The notes: generated by a model not told the origin, from the letters alone. Positions 5,857 to 14,197 are shown, counted from the first letter of the stretch. The stretch is 14,370 bases of DNA from Euryarchaeota archaeon UBA19 (GCA_002502175.1 DAPQ01000044.1:1-14370), one strand, 5' to 3'. Made by a program: numbers and translations.

Positions 5857-7812
5857 ATGAGCATGATTACGGTAGAGTTGGGTGAAGATGGAACCCACGA
5901 ATATGCCTCTGGAATCACTGCAGGAGAGGTTATTCTCAACGTTCATGGAAAGCGCTCTGGAGCCGTGGCGGCACTAATAGACGGTGTCGAGCGCGACTTT
6001 TCTCACGTGCTAGATTCTGATTGTAGCCTCGAGCCAATAAACGGCGAGAGCGAGGAAGGATTGTACATTCTGCGCCATTCTTGCGCTCACCTTCTGGCTC
6101 AAGCTGTTGTCGAGATGTTCCCTGATGCTAAGCCGACGATTGGTCCGCCAATCGACCATGGATTCTACTACGATTTCCATATGGACCCGATTGGTGATGA
6201 GGAACTAAAGGCAATCGAGAAAAAAATGAATCAACATATTCGAGCTAATCACGCCATGATCCGTGAGGAATATGACAATCAAACCCTGAGAGAAATGTTC
6301 TCAGAAAATAAATTCAAAATCGAAATAATGGATGACAAAGTAGGCCATGATGTTGGCTCCTCAGTCTATCGACAAGGGGACTTTGTAGACCTGTGTCGTG
6401 GTCCTCACGTCCCTTCGACTTCTCATCTACGTTGGTTCAAACTCACTAGCACAAGTACCGCATATTGGCGTGCTGATAGCAAGCGAGAATCACTTGTCAG
6501 AATCTATGGAATGTGCTATGCTAGCAAAGAAGGTTTGAAAGAACGTCAAAGGCAAATTCAGGAAGCAGAAAAACGAGACCACAAGAAAATTGGCAAAGAA
6601 ATGGAACTTTACATGATTAACGAGATGATTGGCAAAGGATTACCCGTATGGTTACCTCATGGGGAGATTCTCAAATCAGAAATCGAGCGCTATGCCGTCG
6701 AGACTGAGGAGGCTTATGGATATCAAAGAGTTACCACTCCAGTTTTAGCAAAGCAAGAATTGTTCGAATCTAGTGGTCACCTTCCTCACTACGCAGATGG
6801 AATGTATCCACCAATGGAAATGGATGACGGAACATACTATCTGAAGGCGATGAACTGTCCAATGCATCATTTGGTATTCTCTAGCAAAAAGCGAAGTTAT
6901 CGAGAATTGCCTCTGAGAATTGCTGAGTATGGTACCGTATATCGCAACGAACTATCCGGAACTCTCGCTGGACTGCTCCGAGTTCGCATGCTTTCGATGA
7001 ATGACGCTCACATCTACTGTACGCTTGACCAGGTAGGAGATGAGGTGCGTGCGAACGTTCAGATGGTCAACGATTACTACCGAACCTTCGGGTTCGAGAA
7101 CTTCCACTTGCGTCTATCCTTGTGGGACCCTGAGAATACTGAGAAGTATATCGGCGATGCCAATATTTGGGAATCTACTCAGGAACACTTGCGTTCGATT
7201 CTAGTCGACATGGGTGTACCTTTCGTCGAGGAGGTCGGTGAGGCGGCATTCTACGGTCCGAAAATCGATATTCAGTTTACGACCGCGCTCGGGCGTGAGG
7301 AGTCGATGTCCACCATACAGTTGGATTTCGCGGCGAAGGATCGCTTCGAGTTGAGTTACAAGGATGAGAATGGTGAGGAAAATGGTGAGGTCTTCGTAAT
7401 TCATCGGGCGCCTCTATCGACTCACGAACGCTTTGTTGCTTTCTTGACTGAGCATTGGATTGGTAATTTCCCTACTTGGCTATCTCCGATACAAGTTCAG
7501 GTAATCACCATATCAGAAAAGCAAATTGAATATGCGGCTGAAGTAAAAACCGCTTTGGAATCTGCTGGAGTTCGCGTAAAAGTTGACGATTCTGATGCTA
7601 CCATTGGTAAGAAAATCCGAATGCACAGAAAAATGCGACCCGCTTACATGTTGATTCTTGGCGAGGATGAGGCGGCGAATCAAACCGTCTCTATTCGGGC
7701 ACGAAATGGCGACCAATGCAACGGTGTTCCTCTGGATCAATTCGTATCTGACTTATTCGCAGAAATTACGAATAGAGAGAGAGAATTGGGGCTAGTTCCA
7801 GACTCGGAATAA
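5857..7812 (+). CDS. thrS: Threonyl-tRNA synthetase, bacterial-type domain order
   Basis: The enzyme attaches threonine to tRNA-Thr in the cytosol. The 651 residues show an N-terminal TGS domain (about 1-62) and then the second additional/editing domain with HSCAH (His74, His78) and DLCRGPH (Cys180, His184), the residues that clear Ser-tRNA-Thr. The class II catalytic core carries zinc ligands Cys334 (MNCPMHH), His385 (NDAHIYC) and His516 (VIHRAPLSTHERF). The C-terminal anticodon-binding domain begins around residue 545 and contains the DATIGKKIR-type segment. Residue spacing matches the E. coli enzyme closely. Many archaea instead use a D-aminoacyl-deacylase-like editing domain, so this form points to the bacterial-type lineage, probably acquired by transfer. 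All catalytic blocks are intact. It is convergent with the gene ending at 7815. Confidence 0.96.
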   Translation: MSMITVELGEDGTHEYASGITAGEVILNVHGKRSGAVAALIDGVERDFSHVLDSDCSLEPINGESEEGLYILRHSCAHLLAQAVVEMFPDAKPTIGPPIDHGFYYDFHMDPIGDEELKAIEKKMNQHIRANHAMIREEYDNQTLREMFSENKFKIEIMDDKVGHDVGSSVYRQGDFVDLCRGPHVPSTSHLRWFKLTSTSTAYWRADSKRESLVRIYGMCYASKEGLKERQRQIQEAEKRDHKKIGKEMELYMINEMIGKGLPVWLPHGEILKSEIERYAVETEEAYGYQRVTTPVLAKQELFESSGHLPHYADGMYPPMEMDDGTYYLKAMNCPMHHLVFSSKKRSYRELPLRIAEYGTVYRNELSGTLAGLLRVRMLSMNDAHIYCTLDQVGDEVRANVQMVNDYYRTFGFENFHLRLSLWDPENTEKYIGDANIWESTQEHLRSILVDMGVPFVEEVGEAAFYGPKIDIQFTTALGREESMSTIQLDFAAKDRFELSYKDENGEENGEVFVIHRAPLSTHERFVAFLTEHWIGNFPTWLSPIQVQVITISEKQIEYAAEVKTALESAGVRVKVDDSDATIGKKIRMHRKMRPAYMLILGEDEAANQTVSIRARNGDQCNGVPLDQFVSDLFAEITNRERELGLVPDSE

Positions 7813-7814
7813 TC

Positions 7815-9536
7815 TCAGATTACCCTACGACGTAGGTTCTCAAGTAACTCGTCTGCTTTTCCTAAAGCGGTCAAACAATCTTGGATTTCTCCGGAATCTA
7901 AAGTTTCAGCCGCTTCCTTCACCGCCGCCTCAGTTGCCCTACGGGACTCATCCGTGGGGCCAATAGAACTCGAATCGAGACGGCGGCGGAGTTCAGACCA
8001 TTCAGATTGGACAAAGTCCAACAATTCTCTGGCTTCACTAGCCTCTGACTCGTAGGATGCTAAATCGTTGGTTAACGAAGTTAGAGATTGTGAGGCGTTA
8101 ACCCATTTGCCAGATGAGGCAGCAATTTCCACTTCCTCAAGCCTTGATTGCCAAACTTGACTGGCTTGGCCTGTTGGAAATCTATCTGAAATCTGTTTCT
8201 TCTGTCGTAATGCCCGCTGGACTTCTTGCATAGCATCCGAAGTTTCTCTGACTTCGCGTGCTAAACTATCTGCAAGACCCTTGGCTAGAGGCGCGTCACC
8301 CTTAGCGAAGGCTTCCTTGGCTTCTGCTAGTCGTTCTGCATTGGATAAGGCCAATTCACCTTCTGCCGAATTTAGTGCAGCTTCGGCATCCGCAATTGCA
8401 ATCTCTGCCTCGTCGCCAGAGGCCTCTAGACTGTCGATATGAGCTGGAATCGAATTTGCAATATGCAGTGCATCGGCTGGTTCTTCTGCATCCATCGCTT
8501 CCTTTGCTGCTCTCAGAATACCTCTAACCGCGTCGGATCCAGAACCTGACTTAGCCGCTATAGCCTTCTCAGCGGTGGCTATGGAATTGGCTGCTTCTTG
8601 CCAATATTTTTCTATCGCTGCTGCTTTTGTTTTTGCTAGTCGATAAAGGGTCTCAGCCTCTCTAAGAGAACCGTGTCCAGCCTCTCTATCTCCCATTTCG
8701 AAGGCCTTTCGGGGGCCTTGGACTACAGGGGCGATTTCTTCTGACTTTTCGACCGACGAAAGCGAATCACTGCGAATTGCATCGATATCTACTGCCATTT
8801 CCATGATTCGCTTTGCTTCTCTATCCGCCTCCTCGATTAGAACCATTCCTCGTGCCGGATTTTTCCAACCCTCATCACGTGCTTGTTGAATCAAAGAGGA
8901 GGCCTGTTCTAAGCCAGAATTCTTCGAGCGTAACTCAAGCATTCTTGCTTCGGCTTGGTCTAATTCATAGGCGAATTTTTTTCTTTCTTCGTGAACATCG
9001 TCTCTAGCCAATAAGTCAGGGAAAATCATCGCAATACAAGCAACTGCAAATACTCCTGCAATCATTAAGTCAAGATTTAGAGATATTACTATTGCAATCC
9101 CCAGAGCAGTTCCTGCTAGGCCGGAAAACGCTCGTAATCTCCTGGTGGAAAGAGAACTACCTAGGGCGCTTCGCCAATGTAGCAGAAGACTTGTTGCTAC
9201 AACAATCAGTATGACAGAAGCAAGAGCTCTGTCTCCATCTCCAAATGAATCGATTGCCATAGCGATAACCATCGGCCAAGCAAGACCGCAGGCGATGGCA
9301 ATTCTAGAGCGCTCTACTGGCCCATGGTCGATTAGATCCATCAACATTAGAGCCGCAACGAACATAGCGATTACAGGACCCATTCTAGGCAGGAGTTCTA
9401 CACTACCATCCATAGCTGGAAATAACCACCAACCAGCAGAGGTAATCAGTAACAAAGTTCCTGCCATTGCTACCTTCTCAACCCTTGAGCGATGCTGGGC
9501 GATTACCCGATCAGCGTGGTCGGGTGGTAGAACCAT
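7815..9536 (-). CDS. Membrane protein with six TM helices and a long Ala/Glu-rich repetitive helical C-terminus
   Basis: A 573-residue protein of no family I recognise. The N-terminal part has about six hydrophobic segments (about residues 23-40, 50-70, 78-97, 103-120, 134-155 and 157-177). The remaining 390 or so residues are charged, Ala- and Glu-rich and almost free of Pro and Cys, so they should form extended helices or coiled coils, probably in the cytoplasm. Within them I see about six degenerate units of about 35-45 residues with the pattern A..A...(G/D-turn)...A...A..L, for example EAFAKGDAPLAKGLADSLA. The ATG at 9536 is preferred; a TTG at 9563 would add nine residues. It lies 76 bases after the surface-protein gene on the same strand and may share its transcript. 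A scaffold or envelope-associated role is a guess. Confidence 0.78.
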   Translation of the reverse strand: MVLPPDHADRVIAQHRSRVEKVAMAGTLLLITSAGWWLFPAMDGSVELLPRMGPVIAMFVAALMLMDLIDHGPVERSRIAIACGLAWPMVIAMAIDSFGDGDRALASVILIVVATSLLLHWRSALGSSLSTRRLRAFSGLAGTALGIAIVISLNLDLMIAGVFAVACIAMIFPDLLARDDVHEERKKFAYELDQAEARMLELRSKNSGLEQASSLIQQARDEGWKNPARGMVLIEEADREAKRIMEMAVDIDAIRSDSLSSVEKSEEIAPVVQGPRKAFEMGDREAGHGSLREAETLYRLAKTKAAAIEKYWQEAANSIATAEKAIAAKSGSGSDAVRGILRAAKEAMDAEEPADALHIANSIPAHIDSLEASGDEAEIAIADAEAALNSAEGELALSNAERLAEAKEAFAKGDAPLAKGLADSLAREVRETSDAMQEVQRALRQKKQISDRFPTGQASQVWQSRLEEVEIAASSGKWVNASQSLTSLTNDLASYESEASEARELLDFVQSEWSELRRRLDSSSIGPTDESRRATEAAVKEAAETLDSGEIQDCLTALGKADELLENLRRRVI

Positions 9537-9612
9537 ACCCCTAGACCAAGGCCCATAGGTCAAGAGTCGAGCGGTTGTTTGTACCCAGCGGAAATGCTAC
9601 TTTGGGGTTAAT

Positions 9613-11694
9613 TTAGTCTTCAAAACGCTGTGGGCCCCACAACATTCGGGCACCGATGGCTAAGCCCGCAAGAACTAGGAAAACACCGAGAATCACTTGA
9701 AGTGGCCCTGAGTCAGGGTTGACGATAATATTGGAATCAATAGCAATTGAATTGTCCTTCTGTTCGCTATTTTCCCATTCTAAGCGAAGGGGTAATTCTC
9801 CGGCTCTATCAAGCGGAATTACCAATGAAATTCCAACCACACCTGGACCTACAGAGGTTGCCCAAGGTATGTTGATGTAATCTGAACAAAGTTCTCCGCT
9901 GCACAGTCTACCTATCGCCGGATCCCCACCAATGTTCTGTACTACTACGTATAATTCGATGGTTTCCCCAACTGTCGGAGTACCATCATAACTTACGTTC
10001 CAAATGCTGATGTTAGCACCCGGAGCTGGTTGTACCGCAATTGAAAAAGAGAGCATGTTCATGTTGTCTTTTGAATCCCAAGACATCAAGATAAACCAGT
10101 GACTACCGGCTTCCAATGGTTCAATTTCAAAAGTTTCTATATCCGTAAATGATTGGTTTTCAAATTGTGCTTCTTGGTTCAATATGAATGTCCATCTGGT
10201 GTCATAAATAGAATCCAAATCATCGTAAGAATTGCTTAAGTTCACAGTAATTAGTTCATCAGCCCTAGCGGGTTGTTCAGCAGAAATCATAACATCATTT
10301 GAGTAAATATCAGGGAGAATTGTTGGGCCTGCACCGTCAAGGACCAAAATTACCCAATCGTGATGTACGGAGTTGCCTGCATCATCTGCAACCATCAGAT
10401 GAAGAGAGTAAGTTGTTGCAGGTTTTGACTGATGACGGTCTGCAATCTCTAGATTCATGTTGTTTACATTTTCACCTTGTGGGAAGCGACTTTGAGCGAA
10501 CATCTGATTCCAATCTATGTGTCTCCATTCACTGCTTCGATTACTTGTAATCTCAATTGTCGTATCCAATCCTGATTCATCTGAAGCAGAGATATTAATC
10601 TGCAAAATATCCTCGCTTCCGATTTCGATAATTCCATCGCTAATGTCAATTGCAACCTCTCCATTCTCTGTCGATTGGGCAACAAAGGATGCTTCCCAGA
10701 TGGGAGATTCTCCGTCGATTACGACATTTTCGAACCACTGACTAGTTGAATCAAATTGATCTGTACATTTTACCACTGTGCTTAGTACCTCTCCATGACT
10801 GAAATTGAATTCAGATGGAGTAATGGAAACAAAAGGCTGGTCGCTGCTCAGCACAACTGAGCCATTATTGGTGAATGTCCAACTTATCTGGGTATCATCT
10901 AGGTGGCTATCTACACAGTTTACCTCGTAAGTGGTAGATCTGTCTAATGCGAGTTGTGTACTACTACTCAGACGGTTTGCGACGATATTCGGTGGCGCGT
11001 TTTCACCCAAACTGATTCTGATATCGCTTGCCACTGGAACGGCGGAGCGATTGACTGTGAACTCGCCGGGCGAGCCCTCGATTACATCTGCCATCGCTGA
11101 GTAGCGGTATTCATATGGGCTCGGAAGGAAGATTGTGAGAGGAACTTCTTCGACTGCCGCGCCGGTGCGTGGCAGGTCGAGCAGGCGAGTACTGCGACCG
11201 TCAGTAGCGCCTGCTAGCTCTACTATTTCGGTCCAGCCCCACGAACCATTTCGGAACATCACAGGACCGGGACTTGGTGGGTTGGCGATGATTGTGATAT
11301 TGGTTGGTTCGAATGCTTCGTGGTCAAGCATGCAACATCCCGCGCGCTCGGAATTATTCCATACGCGATTCTCTAAATATGGAGTGAATAGGTCAATTTC
11401 ACTCTGGTTAAGATAGTCGTCTCCGTCCCCGAGATACATATCTATTTGCTTACGAACACCTAGAGTTGGATGAATCAAATGTTCGGTGCCATGATAATCA
11501 GATATGGAGAAGTTGAGAGTCCAAGTCGCTGTGATATTCGAGTTTGCCACGATTGGGTCGTGGATTTCCAGTGTTGCCCAACCGTCGTATGGGTCGAGGT
11601 CTTCTGGAATACCGTGTGCATCCGCGCTCGCGATTGGAAGGAGTGGAGTCAACATCAATGTCGTCAACAGAATTGCGAGTGTGGTTCGATTCAT
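9613..11694 (-). CDS. Secreted, membrane-anchored surface protein with beta-sandwich domains
   Basis: A 693-residue exported protein. It has a clear Sec signal peptide: MNRTT, then a Leu-rich core, with cleavage expected after ASA or ASADA near residue 24-26. Most of the chain is extracellular, rich in Asn, Ser, Thr and Asp with many N-x-S/T sequons. Around residues 88-99 there is an EF-hand-like DGDDYLNQSE segment lacking the first Asp. Cys260 and Cys310 lie in an Ig/PKD-like unit (about 235-325) and may form a disulfide. About residues 555-655 look like a CARDB-type domain (PTVGETIELYVVVQNIGG). A single TM helix at about 663-686 followed by RMLWGPQRFED anchors the C-terminus. The start codon directly follows the stop of the kinase gene. 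Proteins of this style are common on marine euryarchaea; the ligand or role is unknown. Confidence 0.85.
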   Translation of the reverse strand: MNRTTLAILLTTLMLTPLLPIASADAHGIPEDLDPYDGWATLEIHDPIVANSNITATWTLNFSISDYHGTEHLIHPTLGVRKQIDMYLGDGDDYLNQSEIDLFTPYLENRVWNNSERAGCCMLDHEAFEPTNITIIANPPSPGPVMFRNGSWGWTEIVELAGATDGRSTRLLDLPRTGAAVEEVPLTIFLPSPYEYRYSAMADVIEGSPGEFTVNRSAVPVASDIRISLGENAPPNIVANRLSSSTQLALDRSTTYEVNCVDSHLDDTQISWTFTNNGSVVLSSDQPFVSITPSEFNFSHGEVLSTVVKCTDQFDSTSQWFENVVIDGESPIWEASFVAQSTENGEVAIDISDGIIEIGSEDILQINISASDESGLDTTIEITSNRSSEWRHIDWNQMFAQSRFPQGENVNNMNLEIADRHQSKPATTYSLHLMVADDAGNSVHHDWVILVLDGAGPTILPDIYSNDVMISAEQPARADELITVNLSNSYDDLDSIYDTRWTFILNQEAQFENQSFTDIETFEIEPLEAGSHWFILMSWDSKDNMNMLSFSIAVQPAPGANISIWNVSYDGTPTVGETIELYVVVQNIGGDPAIGRLCSGELCSDYINIPWATSVGPGVVGISLVIPLDRAGELPLRLEWENSEQKDNSIAIDSNIIVNPDSGPLQVILGVFLVLAGLAIGARMLWGPQRFED

Positions 11695-12678
11695 TCATTC
11701 ACTTCCGGGGTGGATGATTGTTGAGCCATCGAAGTCGATGGCGAGTGGAATAATTCGATGGCTATCTCCTAGTTCGGCGGTAAGTTGGGCCCGTAATCCA
11801 GCATCGCCATGAGCCAGGAAGAAGCCACCTCCGCCGGCGCCGAGGAGTTTTGCTCCGCTGGCGCCGAGTGCGAGGATTCGGTCGTGGAGAGCATCTAGTT
11901 CCTCATTTGAAACACTGGCAGTAATTCCGCGCTTGGCCTGCCAAGCGGCCTCGAGTAGCGCTCCAAGCCCAGCCAAGTCTCCACATTCTAAGTGGGCTTG
12001 GGCCTCGTCTGCCTGCGCGCGAATGGCGCGCAGCCTCGAAAGTCTATCTGCTTCATCTTCGGGTGATTCCGACAGCACCGAACTCGCCCGACGACTCATG
12101 CCAGTGAAGACAAGCGTGAATTCTGATTCAAGTCGCTCGAGAACATCATCTGTCAGATCGAGCGGCTCGACAAGGACTCCATCAGACCCAAATGAAATCG
12201 AATTGACACCGCCAAAAGCCGCTGCGTACTGATCTTGCCGCCCTATTGGTTGGCCAAGAATATCAATCTCAATTTTACAAGCTTCTTCGGCTAATTGCCT
12301 TGCAGAAACTTCCCTTCCAGCAAAATTGTGTAGAGCGTTTAGAAGGCCCACAGTTACGGTGGATGAGGAACCCAATCCTGTTCCGCGAGATGGTATATCG
12401 GCGATGGTGGTAATCTCTACTCCAGAGGTGACTCCGGTCATTCTCATGGCTTCACGGACTAATTCGTGTTCAATTTCCTCAAAATTATCGACTAATTCCA
12501 TTTTTGAGTAAGATACTCGAACCATATCATCAAATCGAGCATTTACAGTTACATGGATGTAACGATTTAACGCCAAAGAGGTGACACGTCCACCGTTTTC
12601 TTCTGAATTAGCGAACCAATCAAGATCGGTTCCACCACCGCAGAAAGACACCCGCACTGGCGTACGCGAGATAATCAT
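11695..12678 (-). CDS. GHMP-family sugar kinase, HddA-like (D-glycero-alpha-D-manno-heptose 7-phosphate kinase type)
   Basis: HddA-type GHMP kinases phosphorylate heptose 7-phosphate at C1 on the route to GDP-heptose for surface glycans. The 327-residue protein starts MIISRTPVRVSFCGGGTDLD, the usual beginning of the family. It has the GHMP ATP-binding motif PSRGTGLGSSSTVTVG (about 96-111), a GQPIGRQDQYAAAFGGVN block characteristic of HddA relatives, and the third motif GAKLLGAGGGGFFLA near the end. I chose the ATG at 12678 because the family start fits; a TTG at 12708 would add ten residues that do not look conserved. It is divergent from pyrB and abuts the surface-protein gene with no gap. 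No other heptose genes are in the window, so the exact sugar is uncertain; fucokinase-like relatives share this fold. Confidence 0.87.
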   Translation of the reverse strand: MIISRTPVRVSFCGGGTDLDWFANSEENGGRVTSLALNRYIHVTVNARFDDMVRVSYSKMELVDNFEEIEHELVREAMRMTGVTSGVEITTIADIPSRGTGLGSSSTVTVGLLNALHNFAGREVSARQLAEEACKIEIDILGQPIGRQDQYAAAFGGVNSISFGSDGVLVEPLDLTDDVLERLESEFTLVFTGMSRRASSVLSESPEDEADRLSRLRAIRAQADEAQAHLECGDLAGLGALLEAAWQAKRGITASVSNEELDALHDRILALGASGAKLLGAGGGGFFLAHGDAGLRAQLTAELGDSHRIIPLAIDFDGSTIIHPGSE

Positions 12679-12730
12679 CGACTGTTCGGCGCAATCATCC
12701 GACTTCAAGACGACGGAGAACGGTTTGGGC

Positions 12731-12739
12731 TAATTTTAC
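12731..12739. promoter_or_regulatory. AT-rich element in the pyrB / HddA-like divergent region
   Basis: taattttac (aaaatta on the other strand) is the only AT-rich box in the divergent gap. It is centred about 25 bases before 12759 on the forward side and about 27 bases before 12708 on the reverse side. Transcripts starting at those points would have leaders of about 33 bases (to the pyrB ATG at 12792) and 30 bases (to the kinase ATG at 12678). A shared bidirectional promoter is inferred. Confidence 0.42.
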
Positions 12740-12779
12740 CAAGGGTAAGGGCTATCAAATGGCGGCGTTGGGATTCGTC

Positions 12780-12784
12780 GGAGG
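12780..12784 (+). promoter_or_regulatory. Ribosome binding site that sets the pyrB start
   Basis: GGAGG lies seven bases before the ATG at 12792. The upstream in-frame ATG at 12759 lacks such a site. This decides the start in favour of 12792, which also matches the usual PyrB N-terminus. Confidence 0.65.
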
Positions 12785-12791
12785 ACAAGGT

Positions 12792-13724
12792 ATGAGCGAC
12801 CTGATTACCATGGACGATCTAACCAATGACGAGATCTTGGAAATACTCGATGCGGCTGAAAGGTTGTTACCGGTTGCAAATGGAGATGTATACGCTCCAT
12901 TACTACAAGGAAAGGTACTTGGTAACTTATTCTTCGAGAATTCAACCCGAACTAGAATGTCTTTCGAATCAGCCATGAAAAGACTCGGGGGTGAGGTGGT
13001 AAACCTTAGTTCGGTAGGCTCCAGTGTCGCCAAGGGAGAGACGCTATACGACACTATGCAAATGGTTGATGGTTACTCTGACATAGCAGTAATTCGTCAT
13101 CCTCGACAAGGTGCTGCACAGTATAGTGCGGACGCAATTGGAATTCCAGTTCTAAACGCAGGGGATGGAGCAGGGAACCATCCAACTCAGACAATGCTTG
13201 ACCTTTTCACAATTCGACAAGCTCATGGAAGTCTAGAAGGATTGAATGTTGTACTAGTTGGTGACCTCCGCTATGGAAGAACTACTCACTCCTTATCCCA
13301 TGCACTAGTTAGATTCGGGGCCAAGTTAACTCTAGTGTCCCCCGAAAGTCTTCGGATGCCGACTGAAATCGTTGGCGATTTACAATCACACGGTTCAGAT
13401 GTTGTCGAAAGTGAGAATTTGGCCGGAGCGATTGCAGATGCGGATGTCATCTACATGACCCGAATCCAAAAAGAGAGATTCCCTGATGAAGATGAATATG
13501 CCAAGGTCGCGGGAATCTACAAAATGACTGCGGATGACTTGGCTGTGGCCAAAGCAGGGATGATTGTCATGCACCCACTTCCTCGAGTCGACGAAATTGA
13601 CCCGAGTGTCGACTCGACACAACACGCGAGATATTTCCAACAAGCCTTCAATGGTGTTCCAACAAGAATGGCTCTTCTTTGCAGAAGTCTCGGTGTTGAA
13701 GTTCCAGAGGAGGTGGGCGAATGA
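12792..13724 (+). CDS. pyrB: Aspartate carbamoyltransferase, catalytic subunit
   Basis: PyrB joins carbamoyl phosphate and aspartate to give N-carbamoyl-aspartate, the first committed step of pyrimidine synthesis, as cytosolic trimers assembled with PyrI. The 310 residues show FENSTRTRMSFE (STRTR at 51-55, the carbamoyl-phosphate site), SSVAKGETLYD (the loop contributing Ser and Lys from the neighbouring chain), GDGAGNHPTQTMLD (HPTQ 130-133), VGDLRYGRTTHSL and HPLPRVDEID (HPLPR 261-265), all intact. The start at 12792 is chosen for its ribosome binding site and the typical SDLITMDDL beginning. An ATG at 12759 would add eleven residues (MAALGFVGGQG) and might be used on a leaderless transcript. 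The stop overlaps the pyrI start by four bases, so the subunits are translationally coupled. Confidence 0.96.
   Translation: MSDLITMDDLTNDEILEILDAAERLLPVANGDVYAPLLQGKVLGNLFFENSTRTRMSFESAMKRLGGEVVNLSSVGSSVAKGETLYDTMQMVDGYSDIAVIRHPRQGAAQYSADAIGIPVLNAGDGAGNHPTQTMLDLFTIRQAHGSLEGLNVVLVGDLRYGRTTHSLSHALVRFGAKLTLVSPESLRMPTEIVGDLQSHGSDVVESENLAGAIADADVIYMTRIQKERFPDEDEYAKVAGIYKMTADDLAVAKAGMIVMHPLPRVDEIDPSVDSTQHARYFQQAFNGVPTRMALLCRSLGVEVPEEVGE
13707..13714 (+). promoter_or_regulatory. Strong ribosome binding site of pyrI, inside the end of pyrB
   Basis: GAGGAGGT lies six bases before the pyrI ATG at 13721. It is nearly perfectly complementary to the anti-Shine-Dalgarno sequence and supports this start over the in-frame ATG at 13730. 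Such strength suits balanced production of the two subunits. Confidence 0.65.
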
Positions 13725-14188
13725 GTGAGATGAGACGTGTTACTGCAATATGCAATGGAACAGTAGTCGACCATATTCCAGCAGGAAAGGCATTGCAAGT
13801 AATGCAAATGCTGCGAGTGGACATTGGCCGATCTAATCCAATTAGTTTGGTAATGAATGTTCCAAGTGGAAAGGCTGGTCGAAAGGATGTATTGAAAATC
13901 GAAGACCGCGAATTAACTCAGGAAGAGTTGGATAGACTCGCACTGATTGCTCCTAACGCTTCAGTTGCGATTATTCGAAATTACAGCGTGGCTGAAAAAC
14001 GCCAAATCGAGCTCGGTTCAGAATTGGTAAATATCGCTCGATGTTCATTCTGGAATTGTATAACCCAAAACTCACGAGAACCACTGCCTCACAAGTTGCG
14101 AGTGATTTCCGCTGATCCACTTGACCTAAGGTGCTCATATTGCGGTCGCTCTCAATCGATTGAAGAATTGGCCGAATCAATCCTATGA
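13721..14188 (+). CDS. pyrI: Aspartate carbamoyltransferase, regulatory subunit
   Basis: PyrI binds the nucleotide effectors ATP/CTP and links the PyrB trimers into the allosteric holoenzyme. The 155-residue length is normal. The N-terminal nucleotide-binding domain has VDHIPAGKALQVMQML and a later block ending IAPNASVAIIRNY. The C-terminal zinc domain has Cys108, Cys113, Cys138 and Cys141 (C-x4-C and C-x2-C), at almost the same positions as in the E. coli protein, and includes NCITQNSREP. The ATGA overlap with pyrB shows a coupled operon. CTP, made by the CTP synthase encoded at the left edge of the window, is the classical inhibitor of this enzyme, though the effector response in this organism is unknown. 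Confidence 0.96.
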   Translation: MSEMRRVTAICNGTVVDHIPAGKALQVMQMLRVDIGRSNPISLVMNVPSGKAGRKDVLKIEDRELTQEELDRLALIAPNASVAIIRNYSVAEKRQIELGSELVNIARCSFWNCITQNSREPLPHKLRVISADPLDLRCSYCGRSQSIEELAESIL

Positions 14189-14197
14189 GGCCTCCGG

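Noticed and set aside
9145..9558. 137-codon forward open frame opposite the N-terminus of the six-TM protein
   Set aside because: It is the complement of a well-supported hydrophobic coding region, has no ribosome binding site and shows no recognisable protein features.
9537..9563. TTG at 9563 as the start of the six-TM protein
   Set aside because: It would add nine unremarkable residues with a rarer start codon, and the ATG at 9536 gives a normal short polar N-terminus. The point is not settled by sequence alone.
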